DNA of 64,000 bases from Gnetum montanum (GCA_015680685.1 MNCI01011180.1:90967-154966); one strand, 5' to 3'; counted from the stretch's first letter, positions 46,937 to 57,870 are shown. The notes: generated by a model not told the origin, from the letters alone. Made by a program: numbers and translations.

Positions 46937-47640
46937 TCTTTCCTTTTTCACTTTCTGCATTTTTATAAAAAATTTCTCGGCAGAAATTTCTTATTGTAAA
47001 ATTCTCTTGACTTCAGCCCTTTCTTTGCTTTCTGCATTAATAAAAAATTTCAGGGTAGAAATTTCAGCAAAAATTCACCTGGCTTCGGCTGGGCAAAGTT
47101 GTACGTGTTTCATCTTCACTTTACAACGACTGCTGAATTTCCATAATTGTTTTGTCCGTTTCATCACACATTTGTTATACCTCCCAAAAGTCATCCTTGG
47201 TCTCACAAGACTTTTGTGTGGATTCGTTAGAAACTAAAACTGAAAACAATTATATCATGACTACGAATACCTTCATCAGAGCAAAATATATAAGAGAGAA
47301 AAAATATCTGAAAAAGAATCCATCCTTAAACAACCAGGATGGGGAGGAGCCAAAGAAAACCATGCTGTATTTTATTTTGTTATGTTCTTTACATTTATCA
47401 AATCAGGTAATATCTGAACTTTATTTACATTAATCAAATAAGGTATCAGAAAGGGATTGAGTGATGTTATGATTTAAGTAATGGTATGATGTTGGGTTTA
47501 AATGTGGACAAATTAGATTTCTTTATTTTTGAAAATCATGCCATCCAAATTAGCTTTCCTAAATCTTCTCATACCTAAATGAATGACTTAAATCAAATAT
47601 TTTCTCTAAACATGATCAAAACTAAACTAATTAAATAGCC
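46937..47640. other. Non-coding DNA between tRNA and LINE
   Basis: Several plus-strand open frames of 60-100 codons lie here, but none has a domain. 46965-46990 and 47040-47070 are loose copies of TTTTTAATAAAAAATTTC plus GGCAGAAATTTC. No gene called. Confidence 0.4.
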
Positions 47641-47647
47641 CAAGCCA

Positions 47648-49110
47648 ATGGGAGAGAAGGGGAAACCAATGGGAGAGAAGGGGAAGGCTAGAGTGGCAGG
47701 CAATCAAAGCAAGGGCAATGGAAGCAAGAGTGACAGGTACAATGGCAGTAGGACAGGAGATGTAGGCGATGTTGGAGGGGCGACAGGCACACCAATCGAC
47801 AGGCAGCCAAGGTTGGATGATCCACTAGGTACAGAGGAGGGTGCGGCTAGGAGGGCGTTGGTTACTAGGGGAGAATCTGGTGGGTGGGAGGGAGGCTTAG
47901 GGTTCAACGCTTGTAAGCATGAGGGCAGGATGATGTGCCTGAAGGTAGGATGGCCGCCAGTGGAGGCGGTCTAGGTGTTTTAGTTGTGCCTACTTAGCAA
48001 GTTCATTTTAGACGGTGTCTAGTCCAAAATGGATCTCATCCATAGATGGGCCAAGGAAGCCTGGGGTTTGGAGGGGCTCATTGTGCATAGCCTTGTCAGG
48101 CTGCTCTTTGTTTTTAAAACTGCCACCGACATAGAGCAAGTGCTACTAGGGGGGGCCGTGGTTTTATAGGGCAGTGGGTTTGGCGTTGGTGCCATGAAGG
48201 CCAGGTGCCCACCAAGATGTCAATCTCTTTGATCAGGCATTAGCTTAGATTAGGGTTCTGGACTTGCCCCTTGAGTTTTGGTCAACATGTTTTCTAAAGT
48301 CATTGGCTGGATTATTTTGGGAATTCATCAAGTTCGATGCTTTCACAGCATCGATGGATCAAATGGGTTACTCATGCTTTTGCATGTAGCATTCGTTGGG
48401 GTCCAAAGATTGAGTCAACGAAGTGTTTCTAGACATGGAAGACAAGGAGGAGCAGATCTAGGTTCACTTTGAAAATCTATCGCCTCCGAAGGCTCTGAAG
48501 AGTGCTAGGGTGTGCTTGACCTACGAAAAGGGGCATCCTATGAAGGATTGTTGACTACTCAGTAAAGAATCCCCATGGGCTGGACCATGGTGGGGAAAAA
48601 AGGGAAGGCCATGAAACTGGTTGATCAGGGCCAACAAGCATAGACAAGAGCCATAACAGAGGGTACCCTGGGGTTGGCCTAAGATGCCCAAGAGAGGCAA
48701 ACGATGCAGGGCTCGACAAAGACTCATTTGGGACCCTTGGTGGGGATGATGAATCCAATAGTGCACTATGCTTTAGAAACTAGTGGGGGGTTTGCAAAGT
48801 CGGGTGTGCAAGTGTCTATGGAGGCGACCCGATCACCGGCATCAAGGGGTCACTAAAACATACACCCACCAAGCAACCCTTGGAATTACCGTCGCTAGGG
48901 GAGTGGATCACGCTTGATTGGGGGTCATCCAAGCCAAAACTTGTAGATTTGGCTATGACCCAAACATGGCCTGAGGACAACGTGGAATGCTGAAAAAAGA
49001 ATAAGGTGGGCAAACCGAATGCCTTGGCAATGAGGAAGAGGCTAAAATAGTTGGAGGTGGACCTCAGGGTGCAATGGATCCTAAAGGAGGTCTATAATAG
49101 ACATACATCT
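47648..49110 (+). pseudogene. LINE ORF1 (nucleic-acid-binding protein), decayed
   Basis: Starts at ATG 47648 (MGEKGKPMGEKGKARVAG; the first six codons are a tandem duplication). A Gly/Arg/Asp-rich N terminus precedes a region like the plant LINE ORF1 domain (about 48025-48160: HRWAKEAWGLEGL, LLFVFKTATDIEQVL). A CCHC-type zinc knuckle lies at about 48510-48555, CLTYEKGHPMKDC, in which the second Cys is replaced by Tyr. Several stops and shifts are present. It would bind the LINE RNA. Confidence 0.7.
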
Positions 49111-49118
49111 GTGTCTCC

Positions 49119-52100
49119 ATGAAGATCTTGTTCTAAAATTGCAAGGGACATGGTACCCCTTACAAACAAAATACCCTGAAAACGATTGTTCGCAGTGAAA
49201 CATGTGATATTGTTTGCTTACAAGAAACAAAGCTACTAGCGACTGAAGAGAGTTTGCAACAGTGGAAGGGTTGGACTCTAATGAATGTCCCTTGTAGGGG
49301 ACACACTAGGGGTCTTGCTATCTTGTCCAAACTCCTTGCCAACTGGGTGGATAGTTCATAGTGGACTTAAACGGTGTACCTCCCCCTACAATGGGTCCAA
49401 CTAACCAACGTCTATGGGTGCAGGGTTGGGAGGTGAGAATACAAGAACTAAAAAGGGTTGGACAAGTGGTTCCTGACATAGACAAATGGTTACAATGGAG
49501 GACTTCAATGAGCGACTATATCCTTGGGAGAAAATGAGTATGGATGTCACAGATCCACTTGGTAGTGTGGAGTGTGCAAAGTTCTTGCTCAGGCATGGCC
49601 TGGTAGATCTAGAGATTGAGGGTTGCAAATTCACCTGAACTAATAAGATCAGGGCATGATCAGGTTCAATCTAGGATTGACAAAATCTGGGTGAGTATGA
49701 GGCTGTTGTTGGAGCTAGACATTCAAGTGACTGGGCAAGAGAGATAGGCCTCATATCATAGGTTGATTGTATGTTGGCCTGATGGGGGATGCAATTCAAG
49801 GCCCCAACCTCTCCGATTTGAAAGGGCGTGGCTAAGTAAACCTTGGCTCTTACTATTGGTGTAGGGCATCTAGTAGAACTACCCCAAAGCTTGAGACCCG
49901 AGAGAGTTTCTGACACAGGGGCCAAAGGCATTGAAGAATCAAATTAAGACCTAGACATTGAAGGAGAAATATGGTTTCAAGACCTACAAATAGCAATTGC
50001 AAGCAGACCTAAGAGAGGTGCAAGCAAAGCAAGAGGCGGGGGCCTATCTGGCTAATGAGGAGCAAGACCTTCTCTATGAACCACAAGCACTGGACAAGGA
50101 GGAGGAAGAATATTGGAGGCAAAGGGCCCGAGGGTCCTGGCTCAAGGATGGAGACAAGAACACACATTTCTTTTATGCCATGGCCAAAAGCAAGGGAAAT
50201 ATGAAGCACAAGATACATATGCAAGTGGTGGGCACCACAGCAAGTGAGCAAGAAATTGTGGATGGTCTTCAAGATTATTGAGGCAACATCTGGCACAAGC
50301 AGGGGAAACGGCACCGATTTCAGTATCAATGCAATGAATGGTGTCAGGGGCTAACAACCAGAAGCTTCTTCAGCCCTTCACTCAGGCTGAACTGCATGTG
50401 GTGCTGCAATCAATGCAAATTAACAAGGCACCGAGGCTTGATGGTTGGTTAATTGAATTTTTCAAAGAATTTGAGGACATAATAAGAGAGAACTTGTTGG
50501 ATGTCTTTAATATAATGGTTTGTTGGCAACAAGTGAGAAAGGAAATTAACTATTCTTGGATCGTGTTCCTATCAAAAGTGTTGAATCCATTGAAACCTAC
50601 TCATTTTGGGCCCATAGGGATCTGCAATACATTGCTCCATCTATTTCCAAAGATGCTCGTGGCATGCTTGGCCCCTTTAATGATGAAGGTTGTACACGTG
50701 AGCCAAGCTAGCTTCATTAGGAACCACTTCCTGCAAGACCAGGTTTTATTGCTCCAGAAGATTATGCACTCGCTGTAAAGGTTGTAGTTTCCAAGGATGT
50801 GCATCAAATTAGATATTGCCAAGGCCTATGACATGGTAAGCTGGGTGGCCCTATAGCAAATCATTGTGTTAAAAGGCTTTAGCCCTACTTTTGTCAACCT
50901 TTGTCTCCAAATGCAAAGTTCGGGTCATTATTCGTTAGATATTAATGGTCGGATGTGGGGCTTCAACGCCACAAGCAAGGGGTTACACCAAGGGGACCCA
51001 CTCCCTCCCTTGCTTTTTCTCCTAGTTATGGACCTACTATAGGCTTATTGTTTTGTCAAGGGGATGCAAAGGCTAACCATTGCGGGGGAGCATTGCCTGG
51101 CCACACATTTTGCAAATGACACAATTCTATTTTCCAAGGTCATGGTATCGCATGCAAAGGGTTTAACAAGGGCCCTGTATAGGATGGAGGGGGAACTAGG
51201 GTTGGCGGTTAATAAAAGAAAATCAGCCATTCATTTGGTTAATACCATGGGGCAAGTAAGCACAAAAATTGTGTAGGTGTTGGGCATTTTGCATGGGAGG
51301 CAAAAAGATTTGTACCTGGGCATGTCAATCTTTGAGTGGCATTGGAAGGGAACCTAGATTGGTCTATTGGAGAAAGTGTAGTTAAAAATATTGCACTAGA
51401 GTAATTGATTCCTGTTGCAACGAGGTAAGATGGTATTGGCCTCCACGATGCTGATGGCTACTACCCGATACACTGCGTCTATGGTTGTCCGGCCAGTTGG
51501 GGTCATCCAAAAAGTTGACAAAGGGGGGAGAAAGCTGCACTTGGTTTGTTGGTGACTCACTGCAAGGCCACACGAGGTAGGTAGAGCTAGGGTGTTCTCC
51601 TTTCTAGATAAGGTTATGCTTGGCATGTAACACCTACTTAACAAAATGCTAATGCAGCCTAAGCAATAGGCCCCATGGATGACGATTCTTGATCAAAAGT
51701 ATACTCTATAAGAGGCAGGTAGCGAATGCTCATATCTATGGAAGAACCTCTGCCGCTATGTTGAAATAATTGAGGCCAAAGGGCTACGGGGCAAATCGCA
51801 GGCTGAGGTGATCAAGAATCTATATCCGCCAGTGGCTGGGTGGAAAGAGTTATTGACAGGCAAACTGCTAGAGAAGGTTAAAGCTTTTGGTTTGCTTGTC
51901 AAGCACCAAGCCTTACTGGTGCAGGCAACACTTAAGGGCAAGGGAAATAGTGGCAGATGACACTTGCCCTCTCTGTTAGGCTGAGGTGGAGATATTCAAT
52001 CATTTGCTTCACCATTGCATATTTATGGGAGAGGTTTGGCAGATGGCTCAGCTCCTTTCTCCAATCTCACCCTACAAGAACTCTTAGGCGCTGGTTATAT

Positions 52101-52400
52101 TATGGTCTACTTGGAAAAGCAAAAACAATTCTATCTTCAGAGAGCAATAGGTCCCAACACTGTCTAAGATCATCAGGACCGAGGTCTTTTTGTGGATAGA
52201 AGCTATGCAAGCTATGGCATGGAGGCCCATTCACGAACCTACGATCACGAAATTCACAGGAGATACTCAATTGTGGCCTCTGATAGCTCGAATGGGTTGG
52301 GAGGACATGTTGCAATGCATGGAAGGGGAGCCAAGGTTGTCAACAAAAAGTTTCTTCATAAACTGGAAGGGTGACAAAACAAGGTTCTAGGGTAAAAGGA
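49119..52400 (+). pseudogene. LINE ORF2 (endonuclease, RT, zinc C terminus), decayed
   Basis: Opens at 49119 (MKILF, stop, NCKGHGT). The endonuclease is at 49119-49700, with IVCLQETKLL as the Glu-containing block. The linker at 50075-50190 reads EYWRQRARGSWLKDGDKNTH. The RT spans about 50385-51270, with NKAPRLDGWLIEFFKEF (for KAPGPDG), CIKLDIAKAYDMVSW, LHQGDPLPPLLFLLVMD and THFANDTILF at about 51103, where the catalytic FADD is FAND (Asp to Asn). The C-terminal zinc motif reads CPLC, stop, AEVEIFNHLLHHC at about 51966-52010. Many stops. The element was an L1-clade plant LINE and is dead. Confidence 0.87.
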
Positions 52401-53396
52401 TTGCGTTGACTAAGAGGAGGCTACAGGAGGTTTTGGGGGTGCAAGTAGCAAAGGAGGTTATCCCCCTGGTGGTGCACTCTCAAACGTGTGCAGTTGAGTT
52501 TTTTCAGGGTGTGATGCTGCAGACCAGTAGTGGACATGTTCAAAAAAATAAGCTACCAAGGGTTTGGTAGGTGCCATGAATCTCATAGATCATTTTTTTG
52601 TCCAATTCGGGTCTTGCATCGTCTAGTGGGGATTCACTTTGCTTTCCTTAGGTGTATCCAGCACAATATTCTAATAAACATTCCGTGTTTTTTGCTATGC
52701 TCTTTGAGGCATAATAGGTCTAGGTGCCACTCTAGGATCATCCTAGTGCATTGGAGAGCTAGGAGGGCAAATATTCCAAAGTAGGTGAGACCTACACAGA
52801 TGCTTGTTTACCACAAGAGACCTCTGGTCCTAAAGCAAGGGGCACATTGGCCTAAGCAACTTGAAGAGATTCACAAGGAGGGACACATGTTTGGTACCAA
52901 TATTAGGGAGGAGGGGCACGACAATAAACAAGGCAAGTGGCTTGCACACATTAATCTGATGCAAGACCTCAAGGTGGCTTGTCATTCAACAACAAAGCAA
53001 GAAGATCCAAGGAAAGGGTGGTCTGGCAATCGCATTGGAAAGCGATGCAAGCATCAATTCACATGCAAACAAACACACAGAGGCTCGAGGATCTACAACT
53101 TATGAAAGACCTACTAGAGCAACCCACGGCTAAATATGCTCAAATGCACAACTAAATATGCTTAGATGCTCAAGTTGCATAGATTGAGACCCATGAGCTA
53201 CAAGGTTCCATGGCAAACTAGGGCACAATCAAGGATGGCTGAAAGGACTAGACGGAATGATCATGGTCACTTCCAAGCAAGAAGGATGGCAACTTCAAGG
53301 ATCCACAATGACTAGCGTAACACAAGCAAAGAAATATTGAGATGGTCGGCTATCTACTAGGGGCTTTTGTGGAGAGGGTTGGGTCAATAAAGCTTG
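52401..53396 (+). mobile_element. LINE 3' region
   Basis: Degenerate continuation of the LINE in the same Gly/Lys/Gln-biased composition. It has no recognisable domain; a 106-codon frame at 52785-53105 is His- and Lys-rich and may be the old ORF2 tail. Confidence 0.5.
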
Positions 53397-53510
53397 AGTG
53401 GGTTTCAACCCTACCATGTGGTAAGGTTTGATTTTTGGGGATGTGGGTTGGGTGGGTTTCAACCTTACCATGTGGCAGGGTTTGATTTTTGGGGATATGG
53501 GTTGGGGGTT
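53397..53510 (+). repeat. Two-copy tandem repeat in the LINE 3' end
   Basis: GGGTTTCAACCCTACCATGT plus GGTAAGGTTTGATTTTTGGGG, repeated with a period of about 60 bases and few differences. The LINE ends near 53585 in GCTTAAAAAAC, a short A-tail. Confidence 0.8.
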
Positions 53511-54194
53511 TATAGCTATGCATGAACTACTGCCTTTGTAAATTATTTTTTCTCATGATTAATAATCAACTTGACTTTTGCTTAAAAAACACCATTACCT
53601 GATTTTCGAAGTCTTTTCTAAAAAGATATAAATTTTTACTTCTAAAATCTTTTCATTGTTTATCAATTATAAATTTGAAAACAATGAACCAAGTATTTGA
53701 ATTATCTCAATGTTAATCGGAAACCACACCTGTGTTGGATTTTATTTCCCTGCCCATCCTTGATTCTGAACTAATTCTTTACAATATAGCACGTCCATAA
53801 CAGATTAGGTATTAGCTTATCGATGACCATCACAAACAAGATTTCTGGAGCCTTATATCAGATCCTTAATGTAAGGCTGCCACTTTTGTTGCATGCTTGG
53901 ATTATCCAAGAACAAACGCATATCAATAATCCTCTGAAAGAAATGGCCGTTACCGAAACCCATACAAGGGTAGGAACAAAATAAATTGAATATGTACCAT
54001 TAATGGTTCACCTTAAATAAACATGGAGCTTAACTTGTCTTTAAAGTAAAAAAAATTATATTTGTACAATAAGATTGGTATTGAGCACACAACGAGATTA
54101 AAGACGACAGCCTGAACGTACATCAAAGTTTGAAGCTACACAATTTCAAAAAGACCAACTACAAGTAATGAGTTATCTCAACTAAAAAAAAAAA

Positions 54195-54256
54195 TGAGTT
54201 CTCTCTTTTCGGAACTCTGAATCTGTATTCAGAGTTCAGAAAAGAGATGTGACTCA
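54195..54256 (-). terminator. Long hairpin with T-run just after the fibrillarin stop
   Basis: Arms 54203-54222 and 54227-54246 are complementary over 20 bases with one mismatch, around a 4-base loop. TGAGT/ACTCA extends the stem imperfectly to 54195-54256. On the minus strand the hairpin begins a few bases after the stop codon (54259) and is followed by about 12 T residues (54183-54194). The shape imitates an intrinsic terminator. In a plant 3' UTR it could be an RNA-stability or 3'-processing element, or a small inverted-repeat insertion. Confidence 0.75.
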
Positions 54257-54258
54257 TT

Positions 54259-57200
54259 TCAACCGGCCTCGTCAGCCTTCTGTTTCTTAGGCATTCTGTA
54301 ACCCCCAACGACACAGGCATGGTCCCTTTCAAAGGGCTCCAATGTCACTTGCTCAAACGGTTTAAACTGCTCCTTCTGCAGTTTCTTTACCTCCTGAGAA
54401 AACACTGCCTCTGCTGGTACTGTGGAGTCAATACAGTTGGCCTAAACAAACATACAGAACAGCTAGTTGAATAATTTCACCTCAGGTAGCATAGCATTGA
54501 GGTAGTAAAAGAGATCTCCCTGAAGCATACCTTGATAGATATTACAAAATGACCTCCGTTCTTCAAAAAATGGTGCGCATTTAACGCAACAATTCGAGCC
54601 TGTGACAAGTAAATAAATTAAACTCTTTCAGCCTTATAATGTCCCCATGAATCATAAATTAACTATAGCCTACCTAAACTGACAACGATGAATTGTTCTA
54701 CATGAGAACCATTTTTTAAGTGTTCTGCTATAAACATAGGACAGGGTAACATTCAATAAATTATATCATGAAACCATGACAATGACGTAAACAACATAAA
54801 ATACACCATGGCATCATTCAATCATGATGTCCTGAACGGGAATCCGAGTAAATTCATCCTTTGCCAGGCAACCACTTTCATTAGATAATTATGCAAAGAT
54901 GTATTAAAAAGAAATTACAGACTCGCTGGACAAAAAAGAACCACAAAACTTTGACTAATAAAAATTAGTCTTCAACACAGAGCATTTTAGAGCGTCAGAA
55001 ATTCGGGTGACGTCACCCATAATGTCCGACAGATGCACTCTTCTTCCTTTGCTCGTTGACATTTCAAATATAAACTTATATCAGAAAACCTGCTACCAAA
55101 AGCAAAAGGCAAGCATTTCTAAATATACCAACAAAGAAGATGCTTTCAAAACTGTACCGTCAAAATTTATAACGGACATTCAAATTCCAATTTATGTTGT
55201 CCAAATAAAGGCATTAAGTGCAAGATATAGAAATAACCACACCCCTAAGCAACATTAACCGCTGAAACTTTACGATAGCTGAAGCCCCAAACCTCACTTT
55301 GAAACAATATCAACTTTCAATAACTATTAAAGTGGCAAAAACTGTAAAAATAATGTTGAGCATGCTTAATAACCATAAATAAACAATAAACAAAACACTT
55401 TGAGCGTCAGAAGCTCGAATGGCATCATCTGTCTGTGACATCCTGAAGGGGAATCCAAGCGAGTTCATCCTTTGCTCAACCGACTGACATATTTCATTCA
55501 TGCTCATAACCAAAAAATAAATAGCCATACCTGATCAGGCTGAGCTACATCAGCAAAGATAACATCAACCATACCAAGTAGCATTCTATAGCACGCTGGG
55601 TGTCTAGCATCCTCAATAATAGGTATAACATTAGTGCACTTTTTCGCCATGTTCACAAGGTCACGTCCACTTCTATGAGAAAATTCTACCGCGTATACAA
55701 TTCCAGTCTAACACAAATATAAACATCCATATTAGCAAAATAGTCACTTAAATTGTAAGTAATAATGAAAATCCAATGTCATAAAAATAACTACATAAAT
55801 TAACATTTCTTACAGGGCCAACAACTTCAGAGACATGTGAAACAGTGGTACCGGATGCAGCACCCAGATAAAGAACATGAGAACCAGGTTTCTGCACACA
55901 GTGAGATCAGATAAGTATGACTGAAGTTAAATGCTAAAATGTTGTTGAGGAAAAGGGACAAATTTCATGCTCCTTACAATCCAGATGTTGTCAACTCCAC
56001 CCAGAATCGCCGCTGCCAGTTTTGACCTAAAGGGATTCCATACCCTGTACTCGGTTTTGGTGCCATCATCATTCTGCGTGGAAGAGATTTGAGTTGGAGA
56101 TTACACTTTAAAGAATTCCGTATCACATGATTTATGCAGCTTATGGAAAACTACAAAAATAAAACTATCCTGTTGTTAACACAATTCTGACTCGCACTAA
56201 CATGCGTCACGATAACTTCTGGAAGTTTAAACGTTTTCAAAATTTCAAGATAGAATATCTATTTCTTGGACTACAGAGAAATACATATAGAACATCCAAT
56301 GAGAAATGTTAAGGCATAATGTCAAAACATCATTTGCAGTGGACGGCTCCACTACCAACTTCCATGCTAATAATAACTTCGTCTCTCACTCAAAATAATC
56401 GATACGCAGTATAAGTTTAGAAGCTGATGCCCAGGAAATTAAAGAAATTTTAGTTTTTCATACATAAAACAAAATTATCTAGTTCACATTCTACATGTGC
56501 ATGTCAGATGATTCAAACAAGTTCCCATGCAGAAAAGCCTAAGCCCAACGCAAATCTACACCAAAATAAAACACTTCATTCCAACAAGCAAACAAGTAGT
56601 ATAAAAACTGAAAACACATTCAACCTTATCTACATAGTTTACTCCTTCAAGAAAGAACCCTACCTGCTTTCTAAAGCCAATGAAACTTGTCTAAATAGTT
56701 AGCTGTTCGGAAAAAAATCCCTACCTGGTTTCTAAAACCAATGACAGGTAAGACAAGCAGACCAAAAACGAGGAAAAATGGAAGTTTCAGCTTCTATTTC
56801 TTAACACAGACCTGAACACTGATTCTCTTCTCGCCATAGACGCTTTCACCGGCGACCATGTTCTTCGTAACAAGAGCATCCTCCTTCGCCTTGGCAATGA
56901 ATACTCCCTCATGACGATGAGGCTCAATCACAACCTTGGAACCTCCATTCCTCCTCTTCCGCCGCGGCCTCCTCTGCCACTGCCTCTTCTGGCGCCTCTT
57001 CCTCCTCCGCCACCGCGGCCTCTTCCTCTACTGCCATCTCCTCGGCCGCCTCTAGCCCCTCCTCGCCCTAAAACGAAACAACCACAACAAAAATCTCAAC
57101 TTGATCAGACACAGAAATAATGCTGGCTACGAATCTTGAAAAACTCTGGAACTCCACAAAAATCTCAGCTTGATCAGAAAAAGAAGTGCTGGAGATAAAT

Positions 57201-57747
57201 CTGCTAAAAATATGAAACTGGATTACAGTCACAGCTTCATCAGAAACGGAAGTACTAGAGATACATCGACGAAAAATCCGAAACTCGACAACAATCTCAT
57301 CTTAATCGGAAACAGAGACACTCCTAGACAAGAATCCACTAAACGATCTGAAACTCGACGACACTCTGGCTTAATCAAAAACAGAAACATTCCTAGAAAG
57401 GAATCTACAAAAATGTGTGAAACAGAAACACTCTGTAGAACTGAATCTTGAAAACCTCTGAAACTCGGCAAATGACGAAGCAGACGCCCTGGCGATGAAT
57501 CTACTACAAACGCAAAACTCTACAACAATCGCAGCTGAATCGGAAACAGAAATACTCCTAGCGATAAATATACTCGACGACAATCTCAGCTTAATCAGTA
57601 ACAAAAATGCTCCTGGAGATGAATCTACAAAAGGCTTAACACACTGACATGTATGATTTCGTCTTGTAACAAACGAAGAAAATAAATGTCTGAAACAAAT
57701 CAGTTGCGAAATATTAGATATGATTTCGTACCTCTTGGAGGCCTCAT
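54259..57747 (-). CDS. FIB: Fibrillarin gene, seven coding exons, frameshift in exon 2
   Basis: Fibrillarin is the 2'-O-methyltransferase of nucleolar box C/D snoRNPs, acting on rRNA with S-adenosylmethionine. Coding exons: 57747-57732, 57067-56812, 56073-55978, 55891-55814, 55707-55531, 54599-54531, 54441-54259; every intron is GT-AG. Exon 1 is MRPPR plus one base. Exon 2 holds a Gly/Arg-rich domain of about 40 residues, then [12 protein letters not shown]. Later exons give [34 protein letters not shown] (SAM-binding), [35 protein letters not shown] and the C terminus [12 protein letters not shown]. The Gly/Arg domain and the core are out of frame. Codons before the core read GGM then run to a stop; exon 2 is 256 bases and would need 4 more (or 1) to keep frame. 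The expected MKGGSK has lost about four bases. Two conserved basic residues are Cys (KKCTN, HPACYRM), both TGC, as expected from CGC by CpG decay. It may be a pseudogene, or the sequence may hold an error. Confidence 0.93.
54808..54868 (-). ncRNA. Decayed box C/D snoRNA copy in fibrillarin intron 5
   Basis: Minus-strand relative of the snoRNA at 55399-55478. The C box AGGATGA (54854-54860) and the internal C'-like ATGATGC (54811-54817) remain. The guide complement reads CGGGAATCCGAG. No D box CTGA is found at the right place and the closing stem is lost. Probably a pseudogene. Confidence 0.6.
54990..55054 (-). ncRNA. Decayed box C/D snoRNA copy in fibrillarin intron 5
   Basis: Minus strand. 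The closing stem GAGC...GCTC and D box CTGA (54995-54998) are kept and the flanks match the intact copy, but the C box is AGGAAGA (one mutation), the length is only 65 bases, and the D' guide is deleted. A third, degenerate copy. Confidence 0.6.
55399..55478 (-). ncRNA. Box C/D snoRNA in fibrillarin intron 5
   Basis: Eighty bases on the minus strand, inside the 931-base intron between exons 5 and 6 (54600-55530). The closing stem TTGAGC/GCTCAA is perfect (55473-55478 with 55399-55404). C box AGGATGA is at 55464-55470 (consensus RTGATGA, one mismatch), D box CTGA at 55406-55409, and a C'-like ATGATGC at 55421-55427. The segment complementary to plus-strand AAGGGGAATCC (55445-55455) matches 25S rRNA as I remember it (AAGGGGAAUCCGACUG). 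It could guide a methylation there if a degenerate D' box (CAGG) is accepted. Arabidopsis fibrillarin genes are known to carry a box C/D snoRNA (U60) in intron 5; this is the same intron. Whether it is the same RNA is not settled. It should be released by exonuclease trimming of the spliced intron. Confidence 0.75.
57075..57640 (-). repeat. Degenerate tandem array in fibrillarin intron 1
   Basis: Seven or eight loose units of about 66-70 bases fill intron 1 (57068-57731). On the plus strand a unit reads GAAACTCGACAACAATCTCA, then CTTAATCGGAAACAGAAACA, CTCCTAGAGATGAATCTAC. CpG words (TCGACGA, AATCGGAAAC) are kept in most units, unlike in the transposons. Its reading frames on both strands are repeat artefacts. 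An intronic enhancer is possible; plant first introns often raise expression. Confidence 0.8.
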
Positions 57748-57870
57748 TGCAGAAGACTCGAGTCGCGAAAACACAACGGACGAAAGAATCCTCCTGCAGA
57801 TTACAGAGCTCGACTGCCTTCTTGCTAAACCCTACCGCACTCAAAACCCCTGAAGTGTTATACCAAGGGC
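57748..57870 (-). promoter_or_regulatory. Fibrillarin 5' leader and core promoter with telo-box
   Basis: The minus strand has a TATAAC at 57862-57857 and, about 25-30 bases further down, TAGGGTTT (57834-57827). The latter is the plant telo-box (AAACCCTA), common in promoters and leaders of ribosome-biogenesis and translation genes. The start codon lies 80 bases after it. I expect transcription to start near 57830. Positions are inferred, not measured. Confidence 0.6.

Noticed and set aside
47704-47907. Pro/Ser-rich minus-strand frame
   Set aside because: Antisense shadow of LINE ORF1.
50009-50357. Minus-strand frames of 71 and 106 codons
   Set aside because: Antisense shadows of LINE ORF2 between its endonuclease and RT.
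57170-57451. 93-codon plus-strand frame rich in Lys, Thr and Ser
   Set aside because: Produced by the tandem repeat in fibrillarin intron 1, antisense to the gene.
57371-57844. 157-codon minus-strand open frame
   Set aside because: It runs across fibrillarin exon 1 and intron 1 in the wrong frame and through the tandem array; it is an artefact.
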